Positions 25,606-37,960 of a stretch of DNA of 64,000 nucleotides are shown piece by piece. This DNA comes from Stercorarius parasiticus (Eukaryota > Chordata > Aves > Charadriiformes > Stercorariidae), in NCBI GenBank assembly GCA_013396915.1, contig VWZL01000041.1:1-64000 (forward strand). The letters run 5' to 3'. Position numbers and translations under genes: made by a program. The notes under the pieces are model-generated. The model saw only the letters and a list, made by a program, of their open reading frames with translations, did no database searches and was not told the DNA's origin. The first letter of the stretch is position 1; every line of letters begins with the position of its first letter.

Positions 25606-26734
25606 TCCCAGGGAGTCTCGCCCCCGCTAATCTCGCAGGATGGAGCTACTAAGGACTTAGCAGGTCATGTAGGGCAGGACTGTCCCCATGGACTCCAGTA
25701 AACCTACTGAGTGTCTGTGACAATGCAGCACACTGTAGAACCCCACATTGTAGTAACACCAGCCAGAGACAACATTTTATTTGGGCATTCAAATTGTGTA
25801 TGGATGTTACTAGTACAAAGCGCCCATTCATATACATAGGTCTGCTTGTGCAACCACTTAGGCACTTAATTCTGAATACCAAAGCAAAATCTGCTGCTTT
25901 TATGATTGGAATGATGAAACACATTATGGCAAGGCATATACTAATAGAGAGCAGAGTGAGGCCTTTGGAGAGAGGATGAATAAGGAATGAGCTATGACAA
26001 GAGGTCAACCTACTGTAGGCTTCTTACATTTCTGGCTGAAGCACGTGCCTGTCCACTGGCACAAGGGATACAAAAACTAAACAAGTGCAGGATATGATCA
26101 AAGATGATTATTGCTATTTCCGTCCTCACATAACAGCTTGGTTTCTAAACTATAAAATGCAATCAGGTGATAAGAATCTCAGACTACCCTGTAAAATCTT
26201 AGAATGAGACTCCTACCCTGGCATCCTGGAGGAAGTCGGCAGGATGTTCTTTTAAAGCAAATAGTTGCCCCAAATGCTTTTTGTCTGGGATCTCAGATTT
26301 CCTACGTCTCCTCTTCTCAAACTACAGCTTGAAAAGGAGCAGTCGAAACACAACATGTTTAACAAGAACAGAAATGAGAGTATTATTTCATTTTCTGTAG
26401 TTAGTGGTGATCTAGGGAAATGAGCTGTAAAGGAAGAGAGGTGAAAAATACAAAATGAGGGGAAAGGTAACACGGAAAGAGAAGTAGAGGCTGACAAATT
26501 AAGAATCAAGGGGTTAGTTGGTGGTCTGCAGATGTGTGAGAAAGTGTTGGGAGACAGCAACTGCTAGATGTTGCTATGGGTGGAGACCCAGGTTAAGGAT
26601 TGGCTGGATTTCAGTGCATCAAAGACATTATTATGGATACATACACAAGACTTCTCAGTAAGGGGTACTTCCAGTGCTGTGGATTCTGTTTTTTTCCAGT
26701 GAGGTTGCTCATCACTTTCCAAGGAAAATCTTAC

Positions 26735-26775
26735 AAACTTTTTGTATTTTTTGCAAACTTTTTGGAAACTTTTTG
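26735..26775. repeat. Triple aaactttttg repeat
   Basis: The decamer aaactttttg occurs at 26735, 26755 and 26766 within AT-rich sequence. Low-complexity, no function evident. Confidence 0.7.
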
Positions 26776-27640
26776 CCTCCATTGTGTTCTTTCTGTGCCA
26801 TAGTGTGTTCTTTTTAATGAAAAGTTCTGTCTGTAACTGGACACCAAGAAATGACCAAAACATCCTCAGTTCTTAAAAAGAGCATGCCCACAAGTGGAAA
26901 AAGTGGCTTGAATTGCTGCCTGCAGTGCTAAGAAACAGGTCATTAAACACAGAGGAATTGCTTAATTGAATGACTTCCAGTTCCTTTCCTCTTAAGTCTT
27001 TTAGTTTCTTATTAGCTATAGCATGCATGTACAAAGGAAAATTCCCAAAAGCTTTGTTGACAGATTTTGCTAATTACTCAGAGATGCTAAAGCATACAGC
27101 TCCAAGGGAACGATTTGCTCACAATTTCCTAGATAAAAATACGAGAGAGACTGTGTCCACATTTGGACTGGAAAATATCTTGCATTCGTTTCCCTGCTTC
27201 TCTACACAAAGTTGCGTGAAGTGGGACTGGAATCACTGTACATTTTATTGAGGCAAAGTAAGTAGTTACCAAATTGTGTGTATGCTTACATGAACCCATG
27301 CAAATACTGCCTCTATGAGAAAGGAAGGAGTCTTCTTCAATATCCTATTCAAAAGAAATTTAAGATAATTCCTTGGATAGTTCATTCAATGAGCAGTTGC
27401 TCTGATAACTAAGATTTGATTATTCTGCTTACCCTTTTTTCTGTAAAATGTAAGAGTTTTGTAGTTGTAACTTATTTCCCACTGCTGAAAAAGCACTAGA
27501 GGAATAAGGGATTTGGGAAGGAAGTAATTTGGACTGGGAGGATTTGCAGCTGACAGAATTCTTATTGTATATCCCACATAAGCATTTTCCTTTACTTTCT
27601 TTATCTGATTTTTCAGTGCTCTTGTTTGACTTATCATTGT

Positions 27641-27673
27641 CACCTAAAAGTGACACCTAAAGGTGTCACCTAG
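27641..27673. repeat. Nested direct and inverted repeat of a gtcacct motif
   Basis: gtcaccta occurs at both ends of this stretch. Between them gacacct and aggtgtc form a 7-base palindrome around AA. The whole block can fold into alternative small hairpins. It is non-coding and in the middle of an intron. Confidence 0.6.
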
Positions 27674-29224
27674 GAAAAATCCTCATCTAATAAATCACAC
27701 AGATGTTAAAAATATTCTCATTTAAATGCAAAATAAAATAGTCAAAGGAGAGGATTTCTGTTTAGTTTTACCTGATTTTCCTACTTTCATGTCAATAGCA
27801 GAAGTCCACAAAATAATGGTAAAATCTGTTAAAATAAATGTTCTTATATACCTTATAATCATTTTAATTGAATGTCTACATTTACACTTTCCACTTTGTA
27901 ATTGTGTGGATAAGAAAAACACTGCACAGGGAATGTAATAGTTTTTGAAGCCTCATGCCTGCTTCTTTTTTTTGTATGTACAGTTTCTGATTTGCAAATT
28001 TTTGTGGTAGGTTAAGGGTCTCTAAGTCTTGGCTTTTGTAAAAACACAGGAAAGTTCATATTCTCCAACAATTAATAATTAAAATTCTTATTGGAAACAA
28101 GGCCATTTGCGACAAATAACAAGTTAGGCTAAGTACCTCATCTGAAATGACTTTTTAATGAATATGTTTCGTTTCCTTTATTATTTAGTTTGGCTTGTAA
28201 ATTTGTCCTCTGGCATACTTGTGAATACAAACTGCTGGCCTTCTGAAGTCTGGGGAAGTATTAGAGTTAGCAGACTACTCCAGGATGCCCTAAATTTCAT
28301 GATGAGTTGTACTTTAGCTGGATGGTATTAAATTTCCTTGCTGCTTTGAGAAGGTGTATTCTGTAGAAAAGTTTCTATCAGGCGTTTCATTCACATCAGA
28401 GCTGGAAGCAAGAACAATTTGTTTCTTCCTAAAGTATTTTAAAATGTCAGCATTTGCAACAAAAACATCCAGTCATCTGTTCTCTTCTTCAAGGGACAAT
28501 CTGCAGTGGTGCTTTCTATGTTGAGACTCAAGGGAAAGTAAATTAACATCGGTGGATAGAAGTCCATCGTTTTAGTCAAATATTATATTCTGAAAAAAGC
28601 TCATTAGCAATTCTTTCTTAACACTTTTCTATCAACAAAATTCCAGCTTTGGCAGAACAAGCATTGAAATTTTATGGCTTTTCTTTAAGCTAAAGGTTCT
28701 GGAAACCAGCAAAGCCAAGTAAGAGTTGACCCTTGTAAAGAAAGGGTAATACTTACCATTTTAGCACAAAGAGCTACTTTCAGTACCAGCAGATGACAGA
28801 TGTCTTTGCCAGAACTCACCTACCATGCTAAAAGGAATTCTCGGGATCTGATTTCCCAACTTCTCAACAACTGAATAAGGTTAAAGTTGGCATCTGAATG
28901 GGACCCCTCCAAGGAACTTCCAGGTTTTATGTGATATAAAATGCTGGTGATTCAAGTAGAAACATTAACAGAAGACTACTTAGTCCTTTCTTGAGGTCAG
29001 ACAGAGAAGGGAAGAAAAAGTAAAATAGCAGACCGTAATAAAGATGTCAAATATTAAGTCACTGTTTTCTTCGTGTGTGTTCATCTTACCTAATTCTAAT
29101 GAATGTGCCCAAATAAAACGCCTTTAAGGGCTCAGGTTTCTATAGTGGTCTTAATTTTTTTCTAAAGTTAATGCAGCCAATCACTGGTAACAGTTACTAT
29201 TTTAACCTGTTTTATATATTACAG

Positions 29225-29330
29225 AGTGTCTCACCCCCCAACAATTATTTTGCCACTTCACAACTGGGAACCCAAAGATGAACCTACAAAAGAAGAAGAA
29301 ATTGGTCCTTTAGTAGAACACATCTATGAG
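29225..29330 (+). CDS. ITGA8: Integrin alpha-8 exon w9 (calf-2 start)
   Basis: 106 bases between attacag| and gag|gtaaaa. The initial A completes the Gly codon, then 35 codons follow and it ends in phase 0. It reads VSHPPTIILPLHNWEPKDEP, then TKEEEIGPLVEHIYE. The LPxxNWEP motif followed by an acidic stretch and the GPxVxHIYE ending are the classic first strands of calf-2 in the alpha-V/alpha-8 group. The run of acidic residues forms the exposed calf-1/calf-2 boundary. Confidence 0.97.
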
Positions 29331-31180
29331 GTAAAAATGATATAAGTTGCTACAGGACCTTATGCTGCTCCCATTGAAATCCTGATGAATTTGGTTTATT
29401 GTCTTTATCTGCAACTAGATAAAGCCACAAATGTAAATATTCTGACTTTAGCACATGACCCGAATATAATCTGGGAATTCATAGCCCCAGTATCTGTTCA
29501 TGTTGGTGGAGGAGATATTAGTTTATGCTAGGAGTCTGTCTTTGACATTTAAGGGATCTATAAACATTTTGGTTGTTTGACTAGAATTAAAAACAGTGCT
29601 TAATAGCTCATTACAATCAATGCCAAATATTTTTCAGTGATTTGACTGGTTTCCCATTAAAGCTGTGAGTATTGTGCACAGGAAAAAATATGTTTCCTTT
29701 AACGTTTAGCTAATTGAAAAAAAACTGTAGACATACATGTAACTTGTTAACTCGTTGGTCAGAAATAGTTCTGTTGAAAATAAGTCTTAATTTTTTAAGT
29801 ATACATATTTCTACCTTATATTGTTGTTATTTTTTTTCTATTGATGATTCATCAATTAAAAGATAAGAGTTCAGGTTAGAAAAAAGTGCACTGAGTGAAC
29901 TACATGGAATACAGGCCACCTTTGGAATATGATGGATAACCTTTATTCTAGGGTGTAAAACACAGTACTTCATATATGGTTATAATTCACAAACTGACAC
30001 TCAAGAAAATATAAGTAACTGAGCTTAATCAGCAGTGTAAGATTACAGTTTGCATGACTAATAGTAAACTGTAATAAACCAGACAGTGAAATAAAAAATA
30101 TTATTCATTAATTACTCATCTTAACGCATTTCTCTAAACTGAAAAATATCTAACAAATCTTCCTGTCTCAAGCATTTGGGCTGTTTCTGAAACTATATAT
30201 GTGACTTCAAATGCATTGAAATAGTTACAGTGATTAAAGAAACTGTTTTCATGTTTTAATTGATATCAGCAAAGCATAAATAAGCCCAAACACCTACCCA
30301 AAACCCCTTTACTGAAGAAGGTGTAAGATTGAAAACGGGTTTTATCTGGTTCTAAATAAAGGTCATCAGTCACCAAAATTCTACACATTTTAAAAAAGGA
30401 AGTTCTTACATCCCTAGAAGCTTTGAGTGAAGCTCCATGGTGTTCTGCTTCTTCAGCTCTCATGCTCGGTGTTAATACATATCCAGACTTACTGTGATCA
30501 TCAAATATTTTCAAATTGTAAACTGATATAAGAAAACTATTTTAATAGCACAGATTTTTTTAAAATATCTGTTATTTCTATCTTTACTCATTTTCCCAGA
30601 AAAGAATAATGCCCTGGGATGTTACTTTAGAAAAACTAGTTCTGTTTTGTCTTTTGGGGAAATTTTAACTGGGAAGTGTTGAAAATGGAGTTCTTAACCA
30701 CAAAAATAAGTTTAAGCTCTGCTATACCTTCTATTCCTACACCCTGAAATGTGATTCTTTTGTGTCCTGAAGTTTCAACTACTATTTTCAAATATGTTCT
30801 GTTAAGGTTCATTGTATATATTTGTATAGTGTATTTTGCTAGTGTGTTTTGGTTTGGGTTTTTTATACTTTTTTAGGTAATGTCAGCTCTTTCATATGTA
30901 GGAAAAAATGGGAAAGGTGATGGATTTCTCAAATACAAAGTCAGACAAAAAGGTTGTTCTCCCAGATCTGCCACCGTCTTTGTGACTAACGTGTAGAGGT
31001 CCTTTTCCCCCACCTGCCACAGATTCTCCATCAATAAAATGATGTTAGTAATCTGTACATCTTTCCCAAAGTACTTCAGGGCTGTGGACACTGGGAATTT
31101 GAAAATGTCTAAGTAGTGGTTGCTGTGGTTTTTGTTGGTTTTTACTGCTTTGGAAAGTACTTATGATATTTGTTTGACAG
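29331..31180 (+). other. ITGA8: Intron w9/w10, 1850 bases, phase 0
   Basis: AT-rich. No repeat family, RNA gene or extra exon recognised. Ends in tgtttgacag. Confidence 0.85.
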
Positions 31181-31339
31181 TTGCACAATATAGGACCGAG
31201 TGCCATCAACAATACAGTTCTCCGTGTCGGTTGGCCTGTGTCCAGTCGAGAAGAATTTCTTCTTTATATTCTTCACATTCAGACACATGGACCATTGCAC
31301 TGTCAAACGAGCTCTCCTATTAATGCAATGCAAATCAAG
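31181..31339 (+). CDS. ITGA8: Integrin alpha-8 exon w10 (calf-2)
   Basis: 159 bases, 53 codons, phase 0 at both ends, between tgtttgacag| and aag|gtaagt. It reads LHNIGPSAINNTVLRVGWPV, then SSREEFLLYILHIQTHGPLH and CQTSSPINAMQIK. The N-x-GPS, GWP and LLYIxHIxTxGPxxC motifs are calf-2 signatures, and the Cys is expected to form a disulfide within calf-2. An N-N-T sequon is present. It is the longest exon in the window. Confidence 0.97.
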
Positions 31340-32077
31340 GTAAGTCAGTCCCTTTTATTTCCATCCCTGTCTGCATTTTGCTTGATTTTGTCTGCCTACG
31401 CTTCACAATGGGATGGAGCTTTTGGGAATTTTTTCACAATGACCCTGAGATAATTTTCCTGGGTAAATAGCAAGATATAGGTAGTCTATAATGTTTCTAG
31501 TGTGACAGTTGTATTGCATGGTATTTGTTTTCTGTACTTTTCTTATCAGAAGAGACTTGTATTTTGATTCAGTATTGCAGCATAAGATAGAAGATAATTT
31601 TTTAAATGGAAATGTGCAGTGTTTTCCTTGAGGGTCATTTTTAACGTGGCTCTGAATAGATGGCACAAAATTTTTCAGTTCTCACGGGACTCTGAAAATT
31701 CTTGTGTCCTAAGGAGTACATTAATTCAGAAAGTCATCTGTCCAGCAGTGTTAGCAGATGAACTCCCAAAGGTGATGTAAACTTTTGTTATGTCAAGGGA
31801 TGCACAGAGCTCTTCAGTTGAGTCTGATACAACCTAGCACTGGTTTGTATATCAAAAGGTCTTACCTGTTAGCAGTGGGGAAAATCCTTTCTAGCAAAAT
31901 AATGCAGTATCATTAAATTGAGAGACATGAACTTCTCAGAGCTGTTTATTTAATAGACAGGAGGCAGCCACCAGGTATTGCAGCATTCAGTATTTTTAAA
32001 GGGTGTGATGCAGTTTTAGTTTCTTATTCCAATGCAAATAATTTACAGCTAATTTGTGTGGTGATTTGTTTTTTTAA

Positions 32078-32770
32078 GATCGTAGACTAATTCAGGTTGG
32101 AAGAGACTCAGGAGTGCTTTGATCGAACATCCCGCTCAAGTAGGGTCAGCTGTGAGATCAGACTAGGTTGTTCAGGGTTTTATCCAGTCTGGTCTTGAAA
32201 ACCTTGAAAAACCTTGAAACATCCAAAACCAGACCACAAAATCTCTGGGCAAATTCTGCTCTTCTTTGTTGTTTACAGGGAAAAGGTTTTTCGCTACATC
32301 CAGTCTGAACCTCTCTTGTTTCAGCTTATGCCCAGTGCCACCATGCACCTCTGTGAAGAGCCTGGCTTCATTTTTGTCACAACCTTCTGCCTCCAACAGC
32401 TTTGGTCCCTGCAAAGCTTTCTCATCTCTGGGCTGAATGAGCACTGGTCCCTCAGCCTCTCCCTGCAGGACAAGTGCTCCAGCCCTGAGCATCCCTGGGG
32501 GCCCTCTGCTGAACTCGTTCCAGTATATTGATCTCTGTCGTCTGCTGAGGCTCCAAAAATGGATGTCGTATCTACATCTGATCTAATAAGTGCTGAGCAG
32601 AGGGGAGTAATCACTTCCTCAGTGTGTTGCCTTTGCTCCTGTTCATACAGCCCAGGACGCTGATGGCCCGTGCTGCTGACAGGGCTCACTGCTGACTCTT
32701 GTGCAGCTTAAGCCAGGTCGTCTTCTGCAGAGCTGCTTCTCAGCCACTCAGTCCTCAGCATATTTTGTTG
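32078..32770 (-). mobile_element. CR1 LINE, 3' fragment, antisense to ITGA8
   Basis: Reading the minus strand, this is the 3' part of CR1: C-terminal reverse transcriptase region, then the stretch that ends in a ccaacctgaattagtc-like block at the left edge. On the plus strand it appears as agcccagagatgag-type and cacctctgtgaagagcc-type complements typical of CR1 ORF2 ends. The octamer tail is degenerate (cgtagactaa) and the frame is broken, so it is older than the copies at 44.0 and 60.4 kb. A small internal duplication (ccttgaaaa, near 32195-32219) is present. The right edge is approximate. Confidence 0.85.
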
Positions 32771-34290
32771 ACAGGGGCTATTTCCTTACACCAAGTATAC
32801 GACAAGATACGTGTTTTTAATATCATACACTATATTTTACATTATGGTTAAGTTCAACATAGTATGAGACTGTATAATCTGTAAAATGGGAGTAATTTTA
32901 GAAGCCTATATATTTTTTACCTGTCTTAAAGTGTTAATGATTTTAATTTTTCAAAGAACATATTTGGAATATCCTATAAAGGCAAACTATCAACTGGAAT
33001 TCTGCATGGAATGTACTCTAGAAATGGAAGTTGTCATGTGTTGACACTTGAGAAAAGGATTCATATAGTCTACAATTATTTTATAGCTTAATCAATATTA
33101 CCTCATAGAAGTTACAACTTTGGCAGCAACATGATAGGCTTTTGGGTTTTTTTACTTGGAAACGGTTCTGTAATTATTCCAATCATATCAGCAAAAGGAA
33201 AAAATTCCTCCCCAATTTTTTCATAAGTGTTACTCCTACATATTGTTTGCCATCCAGATTGCTTCCTCTCCCATGGACATGGTTCTTCTTTTATAGCAGA
33301 GATGAAGATCTCGGAGTTTGGAGGAAACACTAACAAGGGAAAGCCTAGTAGCGGCCTCCTCAGTAAAGTGTTGATACGCCAGTGTCTAAAAGCCTGTTTT
33401 AAGATCTATGTTTGTGATGGCAGATCCCTCCAAAAGAGCTTGGTTTGGCTCAAAGTCAGAAGATTTAGCAGAACATAGCTCTACATATTATCCCATCAAA
33501 AACAAGGTATCCAATTTATTAAGCATAACTGATTCCAGACACTTCTGGAGTAAACAACACTTCTCGAGTTTAACCAGTAGCCTGTTAAACATCTTGCGAG
33601 GAGAGCTGCATTCCAAATGCTTAAAGTGCTATATGTCTTTTGCATACCAGGAGGGGTTTGAGTTTAGTACAGCAGATGAAAGTGGAGACATCTTTCTAGT
33701 GAAGGGGATTGCTCACAACCACAAGAGCTACAAGACAAATCTTCAGCTTAAAGAGACAGAACTACAATATATACTTAGAAGAATATAGAAAAACTGATGT
33801 ATACCAAATGCATTATGGCTAGATTTTTGTGTTTCACCCAGGACGCCAGAGACGGGTTAGGATTCCACCCATTTATTTAGTGTATCTAGAGGAAGAAAAA
33901 GGAAACGAGCGATAGGGAACTAAAGATAGAAAATGTTTCCACTTTGTACCCAAAACACAGCAAGTTTGGAAACTTAGAATGGAAAATAGAATTTTTCTAT
34001 TAATCTTTTCCACCCCATTTCCACCTATTTTTCAGAAGTGGTGAGGAGCAAGAGGCTGAGCTGCTGCATTTGTATTTGCAAGCCTAGCATCTCAAAGCCA
34101 CTGGTCAGATCAGGTTGCAAGTACATGAAAAGGAGTTCAGCATCCCCCCTCCCTACCCACTGTGTTCTGTTTTAAGTTTCAATTAAGAAGCTGAGATGGC
34201 AGCATTACTGTCAGGAGGGCAGAGCTCCTGGGTAGAACAGCGCCACAGTTCTTAATGACATTTTCAGGCAATGTATTTTTTTATGGTTTT

Positions 34291-34302
34291 GGGGGGGGGG
34301 GG
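34291..34302. repeat. G12 homopolymer
   Basis: Twelve consecutive G between T-rich stretches. Unusual in an AT-rich intron. It could form a G-quadruplex with neighbouring G runs, and its length may be wrong in the assembly. Confidence 0.85.
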
Positions 34303-34984
34303 TTTCTACGTTTTTTGGGTTTGCGCTTCCTTCTCCTACTTGATAATGATTACATCTGTTATGTAAACAAGACTAAATTCTCGTAAGGCTTGTGTGAAAT
34401 CTTCCTGTAATAATGAAATAATGGTCCATATGTCTTAACAGAATATGGCTTTAGATGCACGATCATTATTGCAAGAATTTAAGCATCCTTTCCTTATTTC
34501 AGCTATTCAAAGCAGAGAACAGCATTAAGACACAAATCAGGTTTCAAATATGTAATGCTTATCTAGTGCTTCAGATGGAAAGAGGATACAGAGAAAGCTT
34601 CCTTCAGGTTTTGTATAAACAGCAGGATGCCTGGCTCAAATTTCCAAATAAGGCTGAGGACATTATATGCCTGGCTCCTCTTGGATTTCAGAACCTCACT
34701 CTTTTAGGGTGCTTGGGCATTTCCGCTTTGAAATGACTCAGATTGTTCAGTTTCAGTTAAAGCAGTACATTCCTCCCCATTGCTGAATTCCTTGTCTTGT
34801 AGAAAGGTTTCCTTTGTGCTGTGTTGTTTCTTCCACAAAGATAAATCAAACCTGTGTACACACAGGAAGACTCTTATTTGGGGACTTTTCCTTTTCTGTA
34901 GTTTATCTTTCTCTGAAGGCGGTGAGGGATGTGAAGAGGTAGTAAAATTATGAATCTTGCAAAAGGTGTAAAGAGGAGCAAAAG

Positions 34985-35560
34985 GTCTGATCAAAGATAC
35001 GGAACAGATTCACTTGCAGAAGAACTCAGTACACTAGGATGCTTCCGTCTAGAAAGGAGGTGACTATGCACAAATATGATCCGTAAGATCAGAAGTGGCG
35101 GGAAGAGCGTGGGTGGGGATTGACTGCTCTCTGCCTCTTCCTGCACAGGAACGCAGTGTGTTCACTGCGCAGGAATCGGAGCATCAAATGAAGCCTGTAG
35201 AGCCAGATTCAAAACAAGCAAAAGGAAGTGGTGGTTCATGGTGACAGGTATTAGATATCTGAAACTTGTTGCCAAAGGAAGTAGTCAAGGTTAAAAGTTT
35301 ACATGGTTTTAAAAGGAAACTGGACAAATTCGCAAAAGAGAAGTCCAGTGATGATTAATACATGAACAAAAACTTCATGCAGACCAGGAAGTCCCCGAGC
35401 TGAAAACATTTGGAAGCTGAAAGTTATTAGAAGAGAGCATTGTGTTTGCATGCCCTGTTCTTACTCATCCTTCCACATCTGCATAAAGGCAGTGTTGATG
35501 AAAAGAGGGCTCAGCTAGATGGACTTTTGGCCTGAGCCATTATTCCTGACAAGTTGGGTT
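34985..35560 (+). mobile_element. Old CR1 LINE 3' fragment, sense, strongly diverged
   Basis: The order of short blocks follows the 3' region of older amniote CR1 families: ctagaaaggaggtgact, then a tatgatc-like block, then aaacaagcaaaaggaagt, a ttgccaaaggaagtagtcaagg block, aaaaggaaactggacaaatt, and finally tcagctagatggacttttgg before the end. Such blocks are known from CR1 copies shared widely among birds, crocodiles and turtles. Many substitutions and an insertion near 35100 indicate great age. No octamer tail remains visible. Edges are approximate. Confidence 0.75.
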
Positions 35561-37834
35561 TTTTTTCCCAGACTGATGGCAAAAAGTAATTTTATGGAGT
35601 CTGTGCGTATAAATACCAGAGGTATAGGCAGTGGTTTCCAGCTATGGTAGACGATACAGAGTGACACACATGACACATTCTCAATAGCTGAGCGCTGTAG
35701 TACCATGAGTGAGGCAACTGTCAGGGAAGCAGTGAAATAGCAGCTAAAATCCACCATATGGGTAGGGTGCATCCACTAACATGACTGGCAGGAACTAACC
35801 TCTTTCAGAGGCAGTGTCTCCTCATGCTGCAGAGTCATTATTACTGTGTGTAAGTCCTGGTCTACAGACAAAAGAATACCATCCAATGCATTGCTCTTGA
35901 ATGGTCACTGACGCCTCTTGTCCAACAGCTTTTATACAGAGTCCTCTTCCAGAACATTTCTGATGGAGTTACACATTGCAGCAGAGGGTATTGCTACCTA
36001 GAAAAAGAGGAAAGCTAAACTGGGTTTTGAAATTACAGGTGAAGAACTGGAGAGATCTGGAAATCTGCTCAAGGTGACAAGGCTCAGGAGAAAAAAGCAG
36101 TACAGTTTTCCCTGTTGGGGAAACCAAGACAGTCCATTGTAGCTAAAGGGAGGGAGTATGTATCCGTTGAAAATAAAGTATGGTGTGTTAAATATCTGCC
36201 ATATAATATAGCTACAGAGACAGAGTTGTACAATTCCATGCTACTTGCTCAAGAAGGATAAAATAATATCTTTAACCTGAACACGTCGGCCACTGGAGAA
36301 ATTCTGCTTTTAAATTGTTGCAGGAGACGTGTTTGTTTTCTCTTAAGCACAGAGGCTATTTTCGAACCTTTGCTGTAATAATTCACTACTGAAGATGCTG
36401 ACACTCTAGGATCTATGAAAAAATAAGTAAATATAAAAATCATTTAATATTCAAATGGATCTACATATATACCAATTCTGATCAAATATCGAGGGCTTCT
36501 TCAAAGGCATGTCATTATATTGCGGTTCTTTTAATTTGTCTTCATTAAAGAAGCCTATATGTGCTGGTGAAAGAATCCTGGAAAGAGAATTCCCACATGT
36601 TATCCCACTGAGAGGGAGAGATTTACTAGCTATTTAACGGTTCCCTTATTGCAAAAAGACAATGTTAACCTCATTAAACAACAGGAAAAAAAAAGATTCT
36701 TATTTTTGCTTAAGAGGTTTTCATCAGTTAATTAATTTCAATATCTTTCACTTTGTAGGATGCTTTTGACTGAAGATCTCAGACAATGTCAAAACAGTGC
36801 CTTCCTTAGCCTCATAATTTTAATCAGATGAATGGTACAAATTTTCCAAATCTAGTACTACACAGCATTAGTGTGAGAAAGGTTTTGTGTGTTTATAGCT
36901 ATTCTCTTCTCTTTAGTGCTACAACACTTCTTACAATTACAAATATTTTCTTTAGGAATTTGTTTAAGATATTTTGTGTTCAGAGGTTAAAGGAACTGAT
37001 AAGATGGATCTGATATATCTCTTTTAATCCGAGTCTCTTAAAGAATAGCCTTGTCTATGTTTAGGTGAGTTCCCGTTGAGATCTAGTTGCAAACTTCCAC
37101 ATATATTTTATTGTGATTTTACATGATCGGATTGTCATGAATTAGAATTTATTTTCCCCTGTGTAGCAATTGGGTTCCCAGGCATTCTCTGAGGCTTCTT
37201 GAAAGAAGCCATAAATGCTCTGTGTAGAAGTTAAAGACAAACTGCCAACAGTAAAAATAAGGTGTAATCAGAGAATAAAAATCCGTGAAGATAAAGCTGA
37301 AGAGAAGACATTTTAATATGAGATTAAAAATGAACAAACTGTTGTATTATACAAAGTTGAATTGTTGCCAAAAGAAAACTGTAGCAAATAATGAGCAAAA
37401 GTTGTGTTGCTAAAATTCAGATTTCCTTTTTGTTTTTCTTTTACTTTCTGAAGCTGGTAAAATCATTATATTTCAATAGACAGATTCTGATCTGAACTAA
37501 TGACGAGATTTCCATGCAGCAACTTTGAATTTATCCTGTTATAGAGATCAGAATCTGGCCCCAAGAGTCTAACAAAATTAAGTACAGCAATGAAATTGAC
37601 ACCAGTAAAAAGTGGAAAAAAATGTTATATCTACTGTAATTCCTATAACTGAGCAATATCTTGCTGTGCTATTACTCATCATGGTCCTAGTTGAAGACAG
37701 TATATTCTCATGGCTGAGCTGTTAAATTGAAAAAACAGTGTTAATCCAAAATTCAAGACCACTGAGAAGGGAACAAACCTGTTAGAATCATTGTATGAGT
37801 ATGTCATTACCATTCGCATTTTTTCTCTTTGCAG

Positions 37835-37960
37835 TTTGCTATTCCACAAGACACCCCTGAACTTGCTGCTTTTTTATATAATTCCACAATTTCCCATTAC
37901 ATCAGGAGAAGGGATGTCACAGTGGCAGAACCTCACAGGAAAAACTCTGCAAAAATATTG
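37835..37960 (+). CDS. ITGA8: Integrin alpha-8 exon w11 (calf-2, heavy/light chain cleavage site)
   Basis: 126 bases, 42 codons, phase 0 at both ends, between ctttgcag| and ttg|gtgagc. It reads FAIPQDTPELAAFLYNSTIS, then HYIRRRDVTVAEPH and RKNSAKIL. The DTPEL and NST segments match the calf-2 insert of alpha-8. IRRR followed by D is the basic site where alpha-8 is cut by a furin-type protease into disulfide-linked heavy and light chains (known for alpha-V and alpha-8; inferred here from position). Residues before KIL are the least conserved part. Confidence 0.96.

Larger units (their letters stand above)
25462..29224 (+). other. ITGA8: Intron w8/w9, 3763 bases, phase 2
   Basis: Starts with a tandem 10-base duplication (25580-25605). 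It also holds a triple aaactttttg repeat (26735-26775) and a palindrome-rich spot (27641-27673). A minus-strand open frame of 119 codons at 25649-26008 matches nothing I know and has no promoter or splice context. No CR1 copy recognised. Confidence 0.78.
31340..37834 (+). other. ITGA8: Intron w10/w11, 6495 bases, phase 0
   Basis: Holds an antisense CR1 fragment (32078-32770) and an older sense CR1 fragment (34985-35560), plus a G12 run (34291-34302). An open frame of 126 codons at 33408-33788, the longest non-CR1 open frame of the window, has no recognisable motif. The rest is unique AT-rich sequence. Confidence 0.8.
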
